Positions 25,618 to 36,269 of a stretch of DNA of 64,000 nt are shown here, piece after piece (positions within the stretch are counted from its first letter, which is position 1; each line of letters opens with the position of its first letter). This stretch comes from Serratia sarumanii. GTDB taxonomy: Bacteria; Pseudomonadota; Gammaproteobacteria; Enterobacterales; Enterobacteriaceae. The notes beneath the pieces were generated by a model. The model saw only the letters and a list, made by a program, of their open reading frames with translations. It made no database searches and had not been told where the DNA came from. Position numbers and translations under genes: made by a program. The stretch spans positions 3,162,001 through 3,226,000 of the forward strand of contig NZ_CP124750.1 of NCBI RefSeq assembly GCF_029962605.1, given 5' to 3'.

Positions 25618-26580
25618 CTAAGGTTTGGCAAGCAGCGTGTTCGCCATGAAAGACAGTAAGGCGGTCGATTGAGGGTAGGCTGCACGGTTCTCGGTGACCT
25701 CGCGATCAAACCGCCAGTTCATGATGTAAACCACAGGCGCATTGGGATATTGGTTAATAAAATCCCAATACAGTTGAATTTGCGCATGCAGTTGCTGGTC
25801 GTTCATTCCTAACGATGCCGTGGAAGGCGGTACCAACACCCACTTTTGTCCGGCTGCGCTTATCGGCGCCAGGCGGTTGTAGGTACTCCACATATCCGCC
25901 ACCGACCAGTTGTAGTTATCCACCCCAACCCAATCGGGCGTGCTTTTTACGTTGGCCGGACACGCGGTCGCAGGCGCGCCCTGCTGTATTTCACGGATCC
26001 ATTCGGCGTTGTTGGCATGCCGGTAGGACAAGATGGTGTAGATGGGGATCGCGACGCCATACTGCTGCATGGCCTGCCGCAGGGTGCAAACATAGCTTGA
26101 ATATTGGTAAGCGTCGTATTTCCCCGCGGTCTGTAACGCGGGAACGTCGAACGGCTCATCGATAAAATAAATGGCGCCGGGCTTATGTTTGGCTTCGGCG
26201 ATCTTTTTCACCGCCGTCCAAATGGCGTTCCAGGAACCCGCGGCCTGACAACTGCCGTTCGAGTCTGCGCCAGGGCAGATATCGATAAACGGCGATCCCG
26301 AGACCGCACCCGAACCAGCCTGAATGTTCACGGCGCAGGTGCCACCGGCGCAAACGGGCAGATTGAGGCTTGCCAACGTGTGCACCACGTTCAGATTGGT
26401 CATACTGAAGCCGGTGCCGGTAATCGCCTTAAGCGCCTCTGTGGCGCTGAAAGACGGCGTGGCAGTTTCATAAAAGTCCAGCCAGTCATAGCCGTAATAC
26501 TTGATATTGGCGTTGGGGCCCGCCGCCAGAGCGTTGGCGCCGATCAGGCACCAGCACAGCAGTGCAAAACGTTTCAACAT
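25618..26580 (-). CDS. Secreted protein of unknown function, possible TIM-barrel fold
   Basis: 320 residues from ATG 26580 with GGAGAAG upstream; the longer open frame to 26715 adds residues before an obvious signal peptide (MLKRFALLCWCLIGANALAA), so the inner start is used. The mature protein has three likely disulfide pairs (PVCAGGTCAV, DICPGADSNGSC, others) and blocks such as GAIYFIDEPFDVPAL, TPDWVGVDNYNWS and QKWVLVPPSTASLG that look like barrel strands ending in acidic residues, as in glycoside hydrolases. I do not recognise a named family. A periplasmic or extracellular enzyme is plausible. Confidence 0.7.
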   Translation of the reverse strand: MLKRFALLCWCLIGANALAAGPNANIKYYGYDWLDFYETATPSFSATEALKAITGTGFSMTNLNVVHTLASLNLPVCAGGTCAVNIQAGSGAVSGSPFIDICPGADSNGSCQAAGSWNAIWTAVKKIAEAKHKPGAIYFIDEPFDVPALQTAGKYDAYQYSSYVCTLRQAMQQYGVAIPIYTILSYRHANNAEWIREIQQGAPATACPANVKSTPDWVGVDNYNWSVADMWSTYNRLAPISAAGQKWVLVPPSTASLGMNDQQLHAQIQLYWDFINQYPNAPVVYIMNWRFDREVTENRAAYPQSTALLSFMANTLLAKP

Positions 26581-26852
26581 ACTCTTCTCCTTCAAACCCT
26601 CGTCGATGTTAGCCAAAGGTGGGCGGCAAACGGCGCCGCCGACCGGAAACACCATCGTGGCACCGGCTATCGGCGGTGGCCCGTCGTTTGCGTTGTGCAG
26701 CGGCAGAACGAACACGGTTCAGGTTTGAGGAATACGTCGCGTCGGTTTGCTTGCCGAGCGGCGAGGAGATGCGGGTAAAAAAGAACCTGGAAGAGCCAGG
26801 CAAAGCCCGGCGGGAATCAAGCTTTATAGTCTGAACCGCCGGCTATCGGCCA

Positions 26853-27485
26853 TTAACTCTCGGCCTGGCGGTACACCGGGACCTTGCGCGTCGTGCCGGT
26901 CAGGGTGTCGAAGATTTCGGTTTCCGCCGTCACGATCGCCATGCCGGTTTTTCTTAGCCTGCGCACCTCGGCGGCAATGCGCTGGATGCCGAACCAGAAC
27001 AATCCATCCAGCGCCGTTACCGGCAGCCCCTGCTCCAGCGCCAGCTTGAGCCGCTCACGCGGCGCTTTGAGCGCCTTGGCGATTTCCCGGTAAGGCAGCG
27101 CGTCCACGCCCGACGCCGAGGTTCGATGAATACGGGTCGACAGGCTGTACTGAAAAGCCTCCGGCACGCCGCTCAAATCGCTTTTCAGGCTGTAGACACA
27201 GCCGAAACGCTTGCCGTTGAACACCACATTTTTTTGACTGATCGACAGCTCATCGCGCAGGCCGGCGATCAACTGCGGCGCCCGCACCAGCAATAAGCGA
27301 AACGGCAATTCGAAACTGGTCACATAGTCCACGTTGAGCAACGCAATGCGCAGGCGCTCTTCCGCGCCCGCTTGCGTCTCGCGGCACTCGTTCAACACCT
27401 CGCTCCACTGGCGCGCAAGCCGCGGGGCCTCATCCAGCGGCGCGAAATGGTATTTCTCGATGTGATAGTCGATTTTCTCGTTCAT
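26853..27485 (-). CDS. Hypothetical protein with C-terminal helix-turn-helix-like domain
   Basis: 210 residues, no signal peptide or membrane segment. The C-terminal about 70 residues (LEQGLPVTALDGLFWFGIQR, then IAAEVRRLRKTGMAIVTAE and RKVPVYR) resemble a small winged-helix domain often found in phage or plasmid proteins, where a helix pair is followed by a beta wing. The N-terminal 130 residues are not recognised. A DNA-binding role is likely but unproven. The gene stands alone, between the secreted-protein gene and pcaR. Confidence 0.6.
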   Translation of the reverse strand: MNEKIDYHIEKYHFAPLDEAPRLARQWSEVLNECRETQAGAEERLRIALLNVDYVTSFELPFRLLLVRAPQLIAGLRDELSISQKNVVFNGKRFGCVYSLKSDLSGVPEAFQYSLSTRIHRTSASGVDALPYREIAKALKAPRERLKLALEQGLPVTALDGLFWFGIQRIAAEVRRLRKTGMAIVTAETEIFDTLTGTTRKVPVYRQAES

Positions 27486-27620
27486 GTCCGTTGGCCCCCG
27501 CGTCAGTCATCTTTGCCAACAGCAAATTACCTTACCCGCGGGCAACAGTACAACACCGCATGACTCACCTGGCGCGGTAAAAAACCGGCGTTAACTCCGG
27601 CAGGTACCCAAAGTTCAAGA

Positions 27621-28427
27621 TTAATCGTGCAACAGCAGCGATATCTCTTCGGCGGCCGAGCGCAATAAAGGCAAGTGGTGCTGATACAAACGCTCTGCGG
27701 AAACCTGGCTGGCATGCACACCGACGTTCAACGCCGCGGCGATACGGCCGTCCGGCGTGGTGAGCGGCACCGCCAGTGAACGCAGGCCAATCTCCAGTTC
27801 CTGATCGTTGATGGCATATCCCTGCTGACGCACGCGCGCCAGCTCTTCCCGCAATGCGCTAACGCTCACCAGGGTATGGCTGGTGTAACGCAGTTGCGTC
27901 AGCCGCGCCAAATAGTCATTCAACGGCTCATTGGCGAGCCCGCTCAGCAGAACCCGCCCCATCGACGTCGTGCTGGCAGGTAAGCGACTGCCGACGTGCA
28001 AATCGATGGTCATGATCCGCGAAGTCGATGCGCGGGCGATATAAAGAATGTCATCACCGTCCAATATGGCCATGGAACAGGACTCATTGAGCGTCTGGCT
28101 GAGTTGCCTCAACACCGGTTGCGCGGCGTTGGCCAACGGCGAAGCCGCCAGCCAGTTATGGCCCAGCGACAAGACGCGCGGGCGCAGCTCATAATTCTTG
28201 CCGTCTTCCGCGTACACAAAGCCCAGCTTACTCAGGGTATAAAGGCAGCGGCGCACCGCCGCGCGCGGAATGCCGGTACGCTGGCTAATCTGCGATACCG
28301 ACATCAGCCGCCGCTGCGGCGTAAAAGCCTGCAGGACTTCCAATCCTCGCGCCAAAGAGGCCATAAAGTCGGGATCCCCCTTCCAGGGATCGGTGCTGCT
28401 GCGCGTAATTTCCTGTCCTTTTTCCAT
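27621..28427 (-). CDS. pcaR: IclR-family regulator of the protocatechuate pathway, PcaR/PcaU type
   Basis: 268 residues from ATG 28427 (MEKGQEITRSS). N-terminal winged HTH (FMASLARGLEVLQAFTPQRR, MSVSQISQRTGIPRAAVRRC, about residues 22-70) and a C-terminal ligand domain with the IclR patterns ARASTSRIMTIDLHVGSRLP and TSMGRVLLSGL. PcaR/PcaU regulators bind beta-ketoadipate or protocatechuate and control pca genes. It is divergent from pcaIJFB. The 190-base spacer contains two copies of CGATAATCG, and a similar pair precedes the pcaK-like gene, which marks a likely shared operator. Confidence 0.9.
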   Translation of the reverse strand: MEKGQEITRSSTDPWKGDPDFMASLARGLEVLQAFTPQRRLMSVSQISQRTGIPRAAVRRCLYTLSKLGFVYAEDGKNYELRPRVLSLGHNWLAASPLANAAQPVLRQLSQTLNESCSMAILDGDDILYIARASTSRIMTIDLHVGSRLPASTTSMGRVLLSGLANEPLNDYLARLTQLRYTSHTLVSVSALREELARVRQQGYAINDQELEIGLRSLAVPLTTPDGRIAAALNVGVHASQVSAERLYQHHLPLLRSAAEEISLLLHD

Positions 28428-28502
28428 TCTCGTTACCCCGCTGTCTGCCTGAAATTTCGGTGTGCCGACGATCACAGCCTGCGAACCTTTGTTAAACAAT
28501 AG

Positions 28503-28531
28503 CCGATAATCGCACACTTTTTCGATAATCG
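28503..28531 (+). promoter_or_regulatory. Candidate PcaR operator upstream of pcaI
   Basis: CGATAATCG at 28504-28512 and again at 28523-28531, with CACAC and a T-rich stretch between. Nearly the same arrangement stands before the pcaK-like gene at 38326-38355. IclR regulators of this type bind repeated near-palindromic 10-bp units. Confidence 0.6.
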
Positions 28532-28617
28532 GTATTGTTTGCCTGAAAGGGACGATCTACTTTTCCCATTGACGATAGACACTCCCCCCGGCGGGCATCG
28601 AACAAAAGGAACAACAG

Positions 28618-29307
28618 ATGATCGATAAAAGTGTGGCCACCCTGGAAGATGCCGTGTCCATCATTCCGGACGGCGCGAGCATCATGATTGGCGGCTTTGG
28701 CCCCGCGGGACAGCCGCTGGAACTGATCGATGCGCTGATTGGACGCGGTGCCCGCGAGCTGACGGTAATCAGCAATAACGCCGGCAACGGCGACAGCGGC
28801 CTCGCGGCGCTGCTCAAGACCGGCTGTGTGCGAAAGATGATTTGCTCCTTCCCGCGCCAGGCCGATTCGTGGGTCTTCGACGATCTTTATCGCCGCGGCG
28901 CGATCGAACTGGAACTGGTGCCGCAGGGCAACCTGGCGGCCCGCATGCAGGCCGCCGGCAGCGGGTTGGGCGGCATTTTCACCCCAACCGCCTTTGGCAC
29001 GCCGCTGGCGCAAGGCAAAGAAACGCGTGAAATCGACGGGCGTCATTACGTGTTTGAAACGCCCTTGAAGGCGGATTTCGCCTTGATAAAGGCCCATCGG
29101 GGTGACCGCTGGGGCAATCTGGTTTACCGCAAAGCGGCGCGTAATTTTGGCCCGGTGATGGCGATGGCCGCCGCCACGACGATAGCGCAGGTGGCTGAAT
29201 TGGTGCCGTTGGGCGCACTGGATCCGGAAAACGTGATAACGCCGGGCATCTTCGTCCAGCGCCTGGTGGCGGTGGCGCGCCCCGCGACCTTTTCCCTCTC
29301 TGCCTGA
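28618..29307 (+). CDS. pcaI: 3-oxoadipate CoA-transferase subunit A
   Basis: 229 residues. Transfers CoA from succinyl-CoA to 3-oxoadipate together with PcaJ. It shows the CoA-transferase signature GASIMIGGFGPAGQPLELID near residues 20-40, and IFTPTAFGTPLAQGKETREI. It opens the pcaIJFB-DC operon; gaps to the following genes are about 3-10 bases, or overlaps. An AGGAAC stretch precedes the ATG. Confidence 0.95.
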   Translation: MIDKSVATLEDAVSIIPDGASIMIGGFGPAGQPLELIDALIGRGARELTVISNNAGNGDSGLAALLKTGCVRKMICSFPRQADSWVFDDLYRRGAIELELVPQGNLAARMQAAGSGLGGIFTPTAFGTPLAQGKETREIDGRHYVFETPLKADFALIKAHRGDRWGNLVYRKAARNFGPVMAMAAATTIAQVAELVPLGALDPENVITPGIFVQRLVAVARPATFSLSA

Positions 29308-29317
29308 GGAGTAGAAC

Positions 29318-29971
29318 ATGCAAAAATTAACCCGCGACCAATTAGCCCAACGGGTGGCGCGCGATATTCCGGAAGGCGCCTACGTCAACCTCGGAATCGG
29401 GCTGCCGACCCGCATCGCTAACTACCTGCCCGCCGACAAAGAAGTGATTCTGCACAGCGAAAACGGCCTGCTCGGCATGGGGCCGTCACCTGCGCCGGGC
29501 GAAGAAGATCCGGAACTCATCAACGCCGGCAAAGAGCTGGTGACCTTGCTGCCCGGCGGCAGTTATTTCCATCACGCCGACTCTTTTACCATGATGCGCG
29601 GCGGCCATCTCGATATCTGCGTGATGGGGGCGTATCAGGTCTCGGCTGCCGGCGATCTGGCCAACTGGAGCACCGGCGCCGAAGACGCGATCCCGGCGGT
29701 GGGCGGCGCCATGGATCTGGCCATCGGCGCGCGCAAAGTCTATGTGATGATGGACTACCTGACCAAGACCGGCGAATGCAAGCTGGTGGAACAGTGCAGC
29801 TACCCGTTGACCGGGTTGGCCTGCGTCAGCCGCATCTATTCGGATATGGCAATCCTTGATATCACCCCGGACGGCCCGCAGGTGCTGGAGCTGTGTCCGG
29901 GGCTCACCTTTGACGCGCTGCAAGCGTTAACCCCGATACGTTTACTGCAATCTGACCTGATCCCCGCTTGA
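29318..29971 (+). CDS. pcaJ: 3-oxoadipate CoA-transferase subunit B
   Basis: 217 residues. Carries the catalytic glutamate in HSENGLLGMGP (E48), which forms the acyl-CoA thioester intermediate, and the conserved NLGIGLPTRIANYL and LPGGSYFHHADSF. It pairs with PcaI as a heterotetramer. GAGGAG lies before the ATG, ten bases after the pcaI stop. Confidence 0.96.
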   Translation: MQKLTRDQLAQRVARDIPEGAYVNLGIGLPTRIANYLPADKEVILHSENGLLGMGPSPAPGEEDPELINAGKELVTLLPGGSYFHHADSFTMMRGGHLDICVMGAYQVSAAGDLANWSTGAEDAIPAVGGAMDLAIGARKVYVMMDYLTKTGECKLVEQCSYPLTGLACVSRIYSDMAILDITPDGPQVLELCPGLTFDALQALTPIRLLQSDLIPA

Positions 29972-29981
29972 GGAAATCGCC

Positions 29982-31184
29982 ATGCAACAGGCTTTAATCT
30001 GCGATGCCGTTCGTACGCCCTTTGGCCGTTACGGCGGCGCATTATCCGCGCTGCGCGCCGACGATTTGGCCGCTCTGCCCCTGAAGGCGCTGCTTGCCAG
30101 GCTGCCGCAGCTGGATCCCCAGGCCATTGATGACGTTATTCTGGGGTGCGCCAACCAGGCCGGTGAAGACAACCGCAACGTGGCGCGAATGGCGCTGCTG
30201 CTGGCCGGATTGCCGCACTCCGTGCCGGGCACCACCCTCAATCGCCTGTGCGGTTCGGGATTGGACGCGGTAGGGATGGCGGCGCGCGCCATTAAATGCG
30301 GCGAAGCGGAGGTCATCATCGCGGGCGGCGTGGAAAGCATGTCGCGCGCGCCCTTTGTCACCGGCAAAGCGGACAGCGCCTTCAGCCGATCGCTGAAAAT
30401 GGAAGATACGACGATGGGATGGCGCTTTATCAACCCGCAAATGCGCGCTCAGTTCGGTGTCGAAACCATGCCTGAAACCGCCGAAAATGTGGCTCGCGAA
30501 TTCGCCGTCAGCCGCGCCGATCAAGACGCCTTTGCATTGCGCAGCCAACAACGCACCGCCCGCGCTCAGGAGCTGGGCCTGTTTGATGAGGAACTGATCG
30601 CCGTCAGCATTCCGCAACGCAAAGGCGAACCGCTCAACTTGGTTCGCGACGAACATCCCCGCAGCACCTCTTTGGCCGCGCTGTCCGCACTGAAAGGCGT
30701 CGTACACGCCGAGGGGAGCGTCACCGCCGGCAACGCCTCGGGCATCAACGACGGGGCCAGCGCCCTGCTCATTGCCAGCGAACGCGCGGCGGTGCAGTAT
30801 GGACTCGCCCCGCTGGCGCGGGTGGTCGCCATGTCCGCCTGCGGCGTAGAGCCGCGCATCATGGGTTACGGGCCGGTTCCCGCGGTTCGCAAGGTACTGG
30901 CGCAAACCGGTTTGAGCCTGGCGCAAATTGACGTCATCGAGTTGAATGAAGCCTTTGCCGCCCAGGCGCTGGCCGTGACGCGCGCCCTGGGGTTACCGGA
31001 TGATGCGGAACAGGTCAACCCTAACGGCGGCGCCATCGCGCTGGGCCATCCTCTGGGCGCATCCGGCGGCAGGCTGGCCATGACCGCCGCTTATCAGCTG
31101 CGTCGCACCGGCGGGCGCTTTGCCCTGTGCACCATGTGCGTAGGTGTTGGGCAGGGCGTCGCCTTGATTCTGGAACGGATATAA
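29982..31184 (+). CDS. pcaF: 3-oxoadipyl-CoA thiolase
   Basis: 400 residues, the usual thiolase length. It cleaves 3-oxoadipyl-CoA to succinyl-CoA and acetyl-CoA, the last pathway step. All three catalytic motifs are present: TLNRLCGSG (Cys90), [10 protein letters not shown] (His356) and [10 protein letters not shown] (Cys386). A GAGGAAA ribosome site sits before the ATG. Phenylacetate-pathway PaaJ is the closest alternative, but the pca context decides. Confidence 0.95.
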   Translation: MQQALICDAVRTPFGRYGGALSALRADDLAALPLKALLARLPQLDPQAIDDVILGCANQAGEDNRNVARMALLLAGLPHSVPGTTLNRLCGSGLDAVGMAARAIKCGEAEVIIAGGVESMSRAPFVTGKADSAFSRSLKMEDTTMGWRFINPQMRAQFGVETMPETAENVAREFAVSRADQDAFALRSQQRTARAQELGLFDEELIAVSIPQRKGEPLNLVRDEHPRSTSLAALSALKGVVHAEGSVTAGNASGINDGASALLIASERAAVQYGLAPLARVVAMSACGVEPRIMGYGPVPAVRKVLAQTGLSLAQIDVIELNEAFAAQALAVTRALGLPDDAEQVNPNGGAIALGHPLGASGGRLAMTAAYQLRRTGGRFALCTMCVGVGQGVALILERI

Positions 31185-31187
31185 CCA

Positions 31188-32531
31188 ATGTCACTCTATA
31201 GCGCAATGTTTATGACGTCGCCATTAACGCCCTGCTTCAGCGATACGGCCCTGCTACAGGGCATGCTCGATTTCGAAGCCGGCCTGGCGCAAGCCCTGGC
31301 ATCTGCAGGGATTATCGATGACGAGTCGGCTCGAATCATACGCAGCCACTGCCGGGCGGAAAAACTCGACGCCGCCGCGCTGGCGCAGTCCGCCGGATTG
31401 GCGGGCAACTTAGCGATTCCGCTCGTCAAACAGTTGACGGCGCTGGTGGCTCAACGCTCGCAGGACGCGGCGCGCTTCGTTCACTGGGGGGCAACCAGTC
31501 AGGATGCGATTGACAGCGGGCTGGTGCTGCAACTGCGCAGCGCGCTCAACCAAACCGACACGCTGCTCAATCATCTGATTGCGGCGCTGACGGCGCAATG
31601 TCGGCGCCATAGCGCAACGTTAATGGTCGGCCGCACCTGGCTGCAACACGCGTTACCCACGACGCTGGGGCTGAAGCTGGCCGGCACGCTGGACGCCTTG
31701 CTGCGCTTTCGGGTTCGTCTGGCTGAGATGCGGCCACGCGTGCTGGCGCTGCAATTCGGCGGTGCCGCCGGCACGCTCGCCTCATTCGGCGAGCAGGGAG
31801 AACGCGTCGAGCAGGCGCTGGCGGAAGCGCTGGCGCTGCCGCGCAGCGCCACGCCGTGGCATACCCAACGCGACCGGTTGCTGGAACTGGCCGGCTGGTA
31901 TGCCGGACTCACGGGCACGCTCGGCAAGCTGGCGCGTGACATGTCGCTGTTGATGCAAACCGAGGTCGCTGAAATCAGCGAACCTTCTGCCCCGGGTCGC
32001 GGCGGCTCCTCCACCATGCCGCATAAGCGTAATCCGGTACTCTGCGCCGCCATCCTCAGCGCGGCTAACCGTTTGCCTGCGCTGATGGCGGGATTGTATG
32101 CCGGCCAGGTGCAAGAGCACGAACGCGCGCTGGGAGGCTGGCAGGCCGAGTGGCAAAGCCTGCCGCAGCTCCTGGTGCTGAGCGGAGCGGCAATGGCGCA
32201 AAGCCTTGACCTCGTTAACGGCCTGGAGGTGCATGAAGCGGCGATGCGGCGCAATCTGGCGCTGACGCAGGGGCAGATCATGGCTGAATCGGTTTCCCTG
32301 GCCTTAGCCCCGCTTCTCGGCAGCCAGCAGGCGCACCAGCATATCGCGCAATGTTGCCGCCAGGCTCAGGCAACGCAGCAATCCCTGTTAACCCTGCTGT
32401 GCGCCGATGCGGAAGTCTCTTCCCGACTCAGCCGGGAAGCTCTGGAGACGCTGCTCGATCCGGCCAATGCCACAGGCAGCGCACAGCGTTTCATTCAACA
32501 AGTTCTGGCATCGGCCGAAAAGGAGCAATGA
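31188..32531 (+). CDS. pcaB: 3-carboxy-cis,cis-muconate cycloisomerase
   Basis: 447 residues of the fumarase/aspartase superfamily. It cyclises 3-carboxy-cis,cis-muconate, the product of protocatechuate 3,4-dioxygenase, to 4-carboxymuconolactone. The superfamily signature GSSTMPHKRNP is at about residues 266-276, with HWGATSQDAIDSGL and GRTWLQHALPTTLGLK upstream. It starts three bases after pcaF. Its stop overlaps the start of the fused pcaDC gene. Confidence 0.95.
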   Translation: MSLYSAMFMTSPLTPCFSDTALLQGMLDFEAGLAQALASAGIIDDESARIIRSHCRAEKLDAAALAQSAGLAGNLAIPLVKQLTALVAQRSQDAARFVHWGATSQDAIDSGLVLQLRSALNQTDTLLNHLIAALTAQCRRHSATLMVGRTWLQHALPTTLGLKLAGTLDALLRFRVRLAEMRPRVLALQFGGAAGTLASFGEQGERVEQALAEALALPRSATPWHTQRDRLLELAGWYAGLTGTLGKLARDMSLLMQTEVAEISEPSAPGRGGSSTMPHKRNPVLCAAILSAANRLPALMAGLYAGQVQEHERALGGWQAEWQSLPQLLVLSGAAMAQSLDLVNGLEVHEAAMRRNLALTQGQIMAESVSLALAPLLGSQQAHQHIAQCCRQAQATQQSLLTLLCADAEVSSRLSREALETLLDPANATGSAQRFIQQVLASAEKEQ

Positions 32532-33682
32532 TGTTGAATTATGTCCTGGAAGGGCCCGAAAACGCCCCGGTCATTCTGTTCAGCAACTCGCTGGGGACGT
32601 CATTGGCAATGTGGCAACCGCAGCGCGACGCGCTCATCTCCCACTATCGCATTCTGCGCTACGACGTTGCCGGCCACGGCGCATCGCCGCCCGGTGAACA
32701 ACCCGGATCGCTGGCGCTGCTGGGCAGACAGGTGCTGTCATTGCTGGACGCTCTGGCGATTGAGCGCGTCCATTTTTGCGGTATCTCCATGGGGGGGTTA
32801 ACGGGATTATGGCTGGCGCGTTTTCATCCCGAGCGCTTGCTGACGTTGACCATCGCCAATAGCGCAGCAAAAATTGGAACGGCGGCGAATTGGCGACAAC
32901 GCGCCGCGCAAGTGCGTCAGTCCGGGATGTCCGCCGTCAGCGATGGCGCAGCATCACGCTGGTTCACGCCGGCATTTTGCCAATCCGCCCCCGCCAGGGT
33001 GCAAGCATTATTGCAACAGCTGACCGCCTGCGATCCCAACAGCTATGCCGCTTGCTGCGAAGCATTGGCGAACGCCGATTTACGCGCCGAGCTGGAAGGG
33101 ATCCTCTTGCCGACGCTGATTATCGCCGGACATGACGACGCGGTAACGACCGTCGATGATGCCAAAGCGTTAGTGGCGGGCATTCCCGGCGCTCAATGCG
33201 TCATCTTGCCCGCCTCTCACCTTTCCAGCGTCGAGGCCTGGCGGGCATTCAATCGCACTTTCCGGGCCTTTTTGGATGAACAGCTCACGCAGCGGCAACG
33301 CTACCAGCAAGGCATGGCGGTGCGCAGAGCCGTATTGGGCGATGAGCATGTCGATAATACCCTCGCGGCGCTGTCGCCGTTCAACGAGGAATTTCAACAT
33401 TTCATCACTCGCTACGCCTGGGGGGAAATGTGGACGCGTCCGGGTCTGTCGCGCCATACCCGCAGCCTGATCACCATCGCGATGTTGATCGCCTTGAATC
33501 GCGAAGCTGAACTGAAAATGCATATACGAGCCGCCTTCAACAACGGCGTCACGCGCGAAGAGCTCAAAGAAGTCCTGATGCATGCTGCGCTTTACTGCGG
33601 CCTGCCCGCCTCGAACGCCGCCTTTCATTTGGCGCAATCCGTCTTTGCCGAACACGATGCCGGGCAGCCGCCGGTCGAATAG
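32528..33682 (+). CDS. pcaDC: Fused 3-oxoadipate enol-lactonase / 4-carboxymuconolactone decarboxylase
   Basis: 384 residues from the ATG that overlaps the pcaB stop (ATGATG at 32528); the open frame reaches back into pcaB but is not the gene. Residues 1 to about 255 are an alpha/beta hydrolase with nucleophile Ser87 in CGISMGG and a late His in LPASHLSSVEAW: PcaD. Residues from about 265 are the small decarboxylase (RYQQGMAVRRAVLGDEHVDN, TRYAWGEMWTRPGLS): PcaC. The fusion (called PcaL in some actinobacteria) performs decarboxylation then lactone hydrolysis. It ends nine bases before the convergent pcaQ. Confidence 0.95.
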   Translation: MMLNYVLEGPENAPVILFSNSLGTSLAMWQPQRDALISHYRILRYDVAGHGASPPGEQPGSLALLGRQVLSLLDALAIERVHFCGISMGGLTGLWLARFHPERLLTLTIANSAAKIGTAANWRQRAAQVRQSGMSAVSDGAASRWFTPAFCQSAPARVQALLQQLTACDPNSYAACCEALANADLRAELEGILLPTLIIAGHDDAVTTVDDAKALVAGIPGAQCVILPASHLSSVEAWRAFNRTFRAFLDEQLTQRQRYQQGMAVRRAVLGDEHVDNTLAALSPFNEEFQHFITRYAWGEMWTRPGLSRHTRSLITIAMLIALNREAELKMHIRAAFNNGVTREELKEVLMHAALYCGLPASNAAFHLAQSVFAEHDAGQPPVE

Positions 33683-33691
33683 AACAGCCGT

Positions 33692-34624
33692 TTATACCGG
33701 CACATCCAGTACTCTCTGACGCAGCGCTGCGACCAGGCGCTGCTGCTCAGGGGGCGTGAACGCCTCTTGCCGGGTAATGATGCCCAACGGTTCTGCCATT
33801 CCCTGAGTAGGCAACGGCAGCGCACGCAGGTGATTGCCGAACAGATCGTCGCGCACCGCGCCGTAAGGCACCAGCCAAACATAGCCATACTGCAACGTCA
33901 GGCAACGCGCCAGCGTGACCGACAAGGTCTCGACGCAGCCTTCCGGCACGGCCAGCCCGTGGCTGACAATGAGCGCCTCCGCATTCTGGCGCGGTACGGT
34001 CCCACGCGGTGAGAGCACCAATGGCCAACTCAGGGCCTCCGCCAGCGTGACATCCGCATGCAGCAGCGGATGATGGGGGGAAACCACCAGCCGCAGCGTT
34101 TCATGATACAGCAGCTCGAAATTGAGCCCCTCCATGCGAGAGGGGTCTGACATACGCCCTATCCCTAAGGTTAATTGCCCGGATCTCACCGCCATCATCA
34201 GCGCATCGTTGGCCAGCGTCGAAACCTGTATGCGCCAACCTGGCGATTGCTGCTGCAACCCCACCACGACCGGCGCGACCAAACTCACCAGCGTGGTGGG
34301 CAGCGCCCCGATATGCAGCGGCGCCGGCAGCGCCTCACTGTCCGATGCGACCGTACGCCCCAACACATTCAGCGCATCCAAAACGCGCCCCGCATCCTGC
34401 AGGAAACGCGCCCCGGCGGCGGTCAGCTCTGCCCCCTGCCGGCTGCGCGAAAACAGGCGCTCGCCGGCCAGGCTTTCCAGTTCATTGAGCGTTTTGGAGA
34501 GGGCGGGCTGCGTGATGCCCAATTGCTGTGCGGCGCGCACCAGCGTCCCCTGCTGCGCGGTAGCGACAAAGGCGTGCAGATGACGCAGGCGGATGCGTTG
34601 GCTAAAGCGAGAAGTCATGTTCAT
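33692..34624 (-). CDS. pcaQ: LysR-family regulator PcaQ
   Basis: 310 residues. N-terminal LysR winged HTH (LRHLHAFVATAQQGTLVRAA, LGITQPALSKTLNELE) and the effector domain with TRQEAFTPPEQQRLVAALRQ near the end, typical of PcaQ. PcaQ responds to pathway intermediates such as beta-carboxymuconate and activates pca genes. It is the third gene of a minus-strand unit pcaH-pcaG-pcaQ, 58 bases after pcaG, so it may be co-transcribed with its targets. The window also has pcaR: two regulators for one pathway. Confidence 0.9.
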   Translation of the reverse strand: MNMTSRFSQRIRLRHLHAFVATAQQGTLVRAAQQLGITQPALSKTLNELESLAGERLFSRSRQGAELTAAGARFLQDAGRVLDALNVLGRTVASDSEALPAPLHIGALPTTLVSLVAPVVVGLQQQSPGWRIQVSTLANDALMMAVRSGQLTLGIGRMSDPSRMEGLNFELLYHETLRLVVSPHHPLLHADVTLAEALSWPLVLSPRGTVPRQNAEALIVSHGLAVPEGCVETLSVTLARCLTLQYGYVWLVPYGAVRDDLFGNHLRALPLPTQGMAEPLGIITRQEAFTPPEQQRLVAALRQRVLDVPV

Positions 34625-34682
34625 GATTTATAGTATTAACTTGCCGCCAACGCGGCAAGCTCATTCACAGGGCGAACGGAGG

Positions 34683-35302
34683 TCAAATATCAAAAAAAAC
34701 GGTCTCGTTCTCGCCCTGTAGCCAGATATCGAAATGGTATACCGTCTGATCACCGCGCTGCCGCCTTTGCGCCAATAACGTGCCGCGCCGTTTCTCCCAT
34801 TCAATGAGGTTCAACACCGGATCTTCAGCGTTCGCCGCCTGCTCGTCGGCGAAGTAAAGACGCGTGTTCAACCCGATGTTGATGCCGCGGGCCACGATCC
34901 ATAAATTGAGATGAGGCGCCATCAGCCGGCCGTCGCGCCCCATCACTCTGCCCGGTTTGATCGTCTCAAATTGCCACAGGCCGCTGGTGAAATCCGAACA
35001 GGTTCGCCCCCAGCCGCGAAAAGCGGGGTCGTCGGGTTTATCTCGTTGGCCGTCGGCGGGATGCTGATATCGTCCGGCGGCGTTGGCCTGCCAGACTTCA
35101 ACCAGCGCGTCTCGCACCGGCGTGCCGGTACCGTCATAAACATGCCCTTCCACCACGATGCGTTCCCCGCGCGTTTCCGGTTGCGTCAACACATGGGTGA
35201 AATTACGCTCAAAAATGTCAAAACCGGCGGCATGCGGCGCCAAACCGATGTGCACATAAGGGCCGGCGGTTTGCGAGGCCGTTTCAGACAAATACTTTTT
35301 CA

Positions 35303-35303
<1 letters not shown>
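34683..35303 (-). CDS. pcaG: Protocatechuate 3,4-dioxygenase alpha subunit
   Basis: 206 residues from ATG 35303, which overlaps the pcaH stop by one base (TGATG); a GTG at 35306 is less likely. Intradiol dioxygenase fold with [19 protein letters not shown]. The alpha subunit lacks the complete iron ligand set, as normal, and contributes to the substrate pocket. It assembles with PcaH to open the ring of protocatechuate between the hydroxyl carbons. Confidence 0.95.
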
Positions 35304-36217
<914 letters not shown>

Positions 36218-36269
36218 CTACTGAATGGTCGCTTTCAGGTCATCCATGACCGCTTAACTGGAGGCAATG

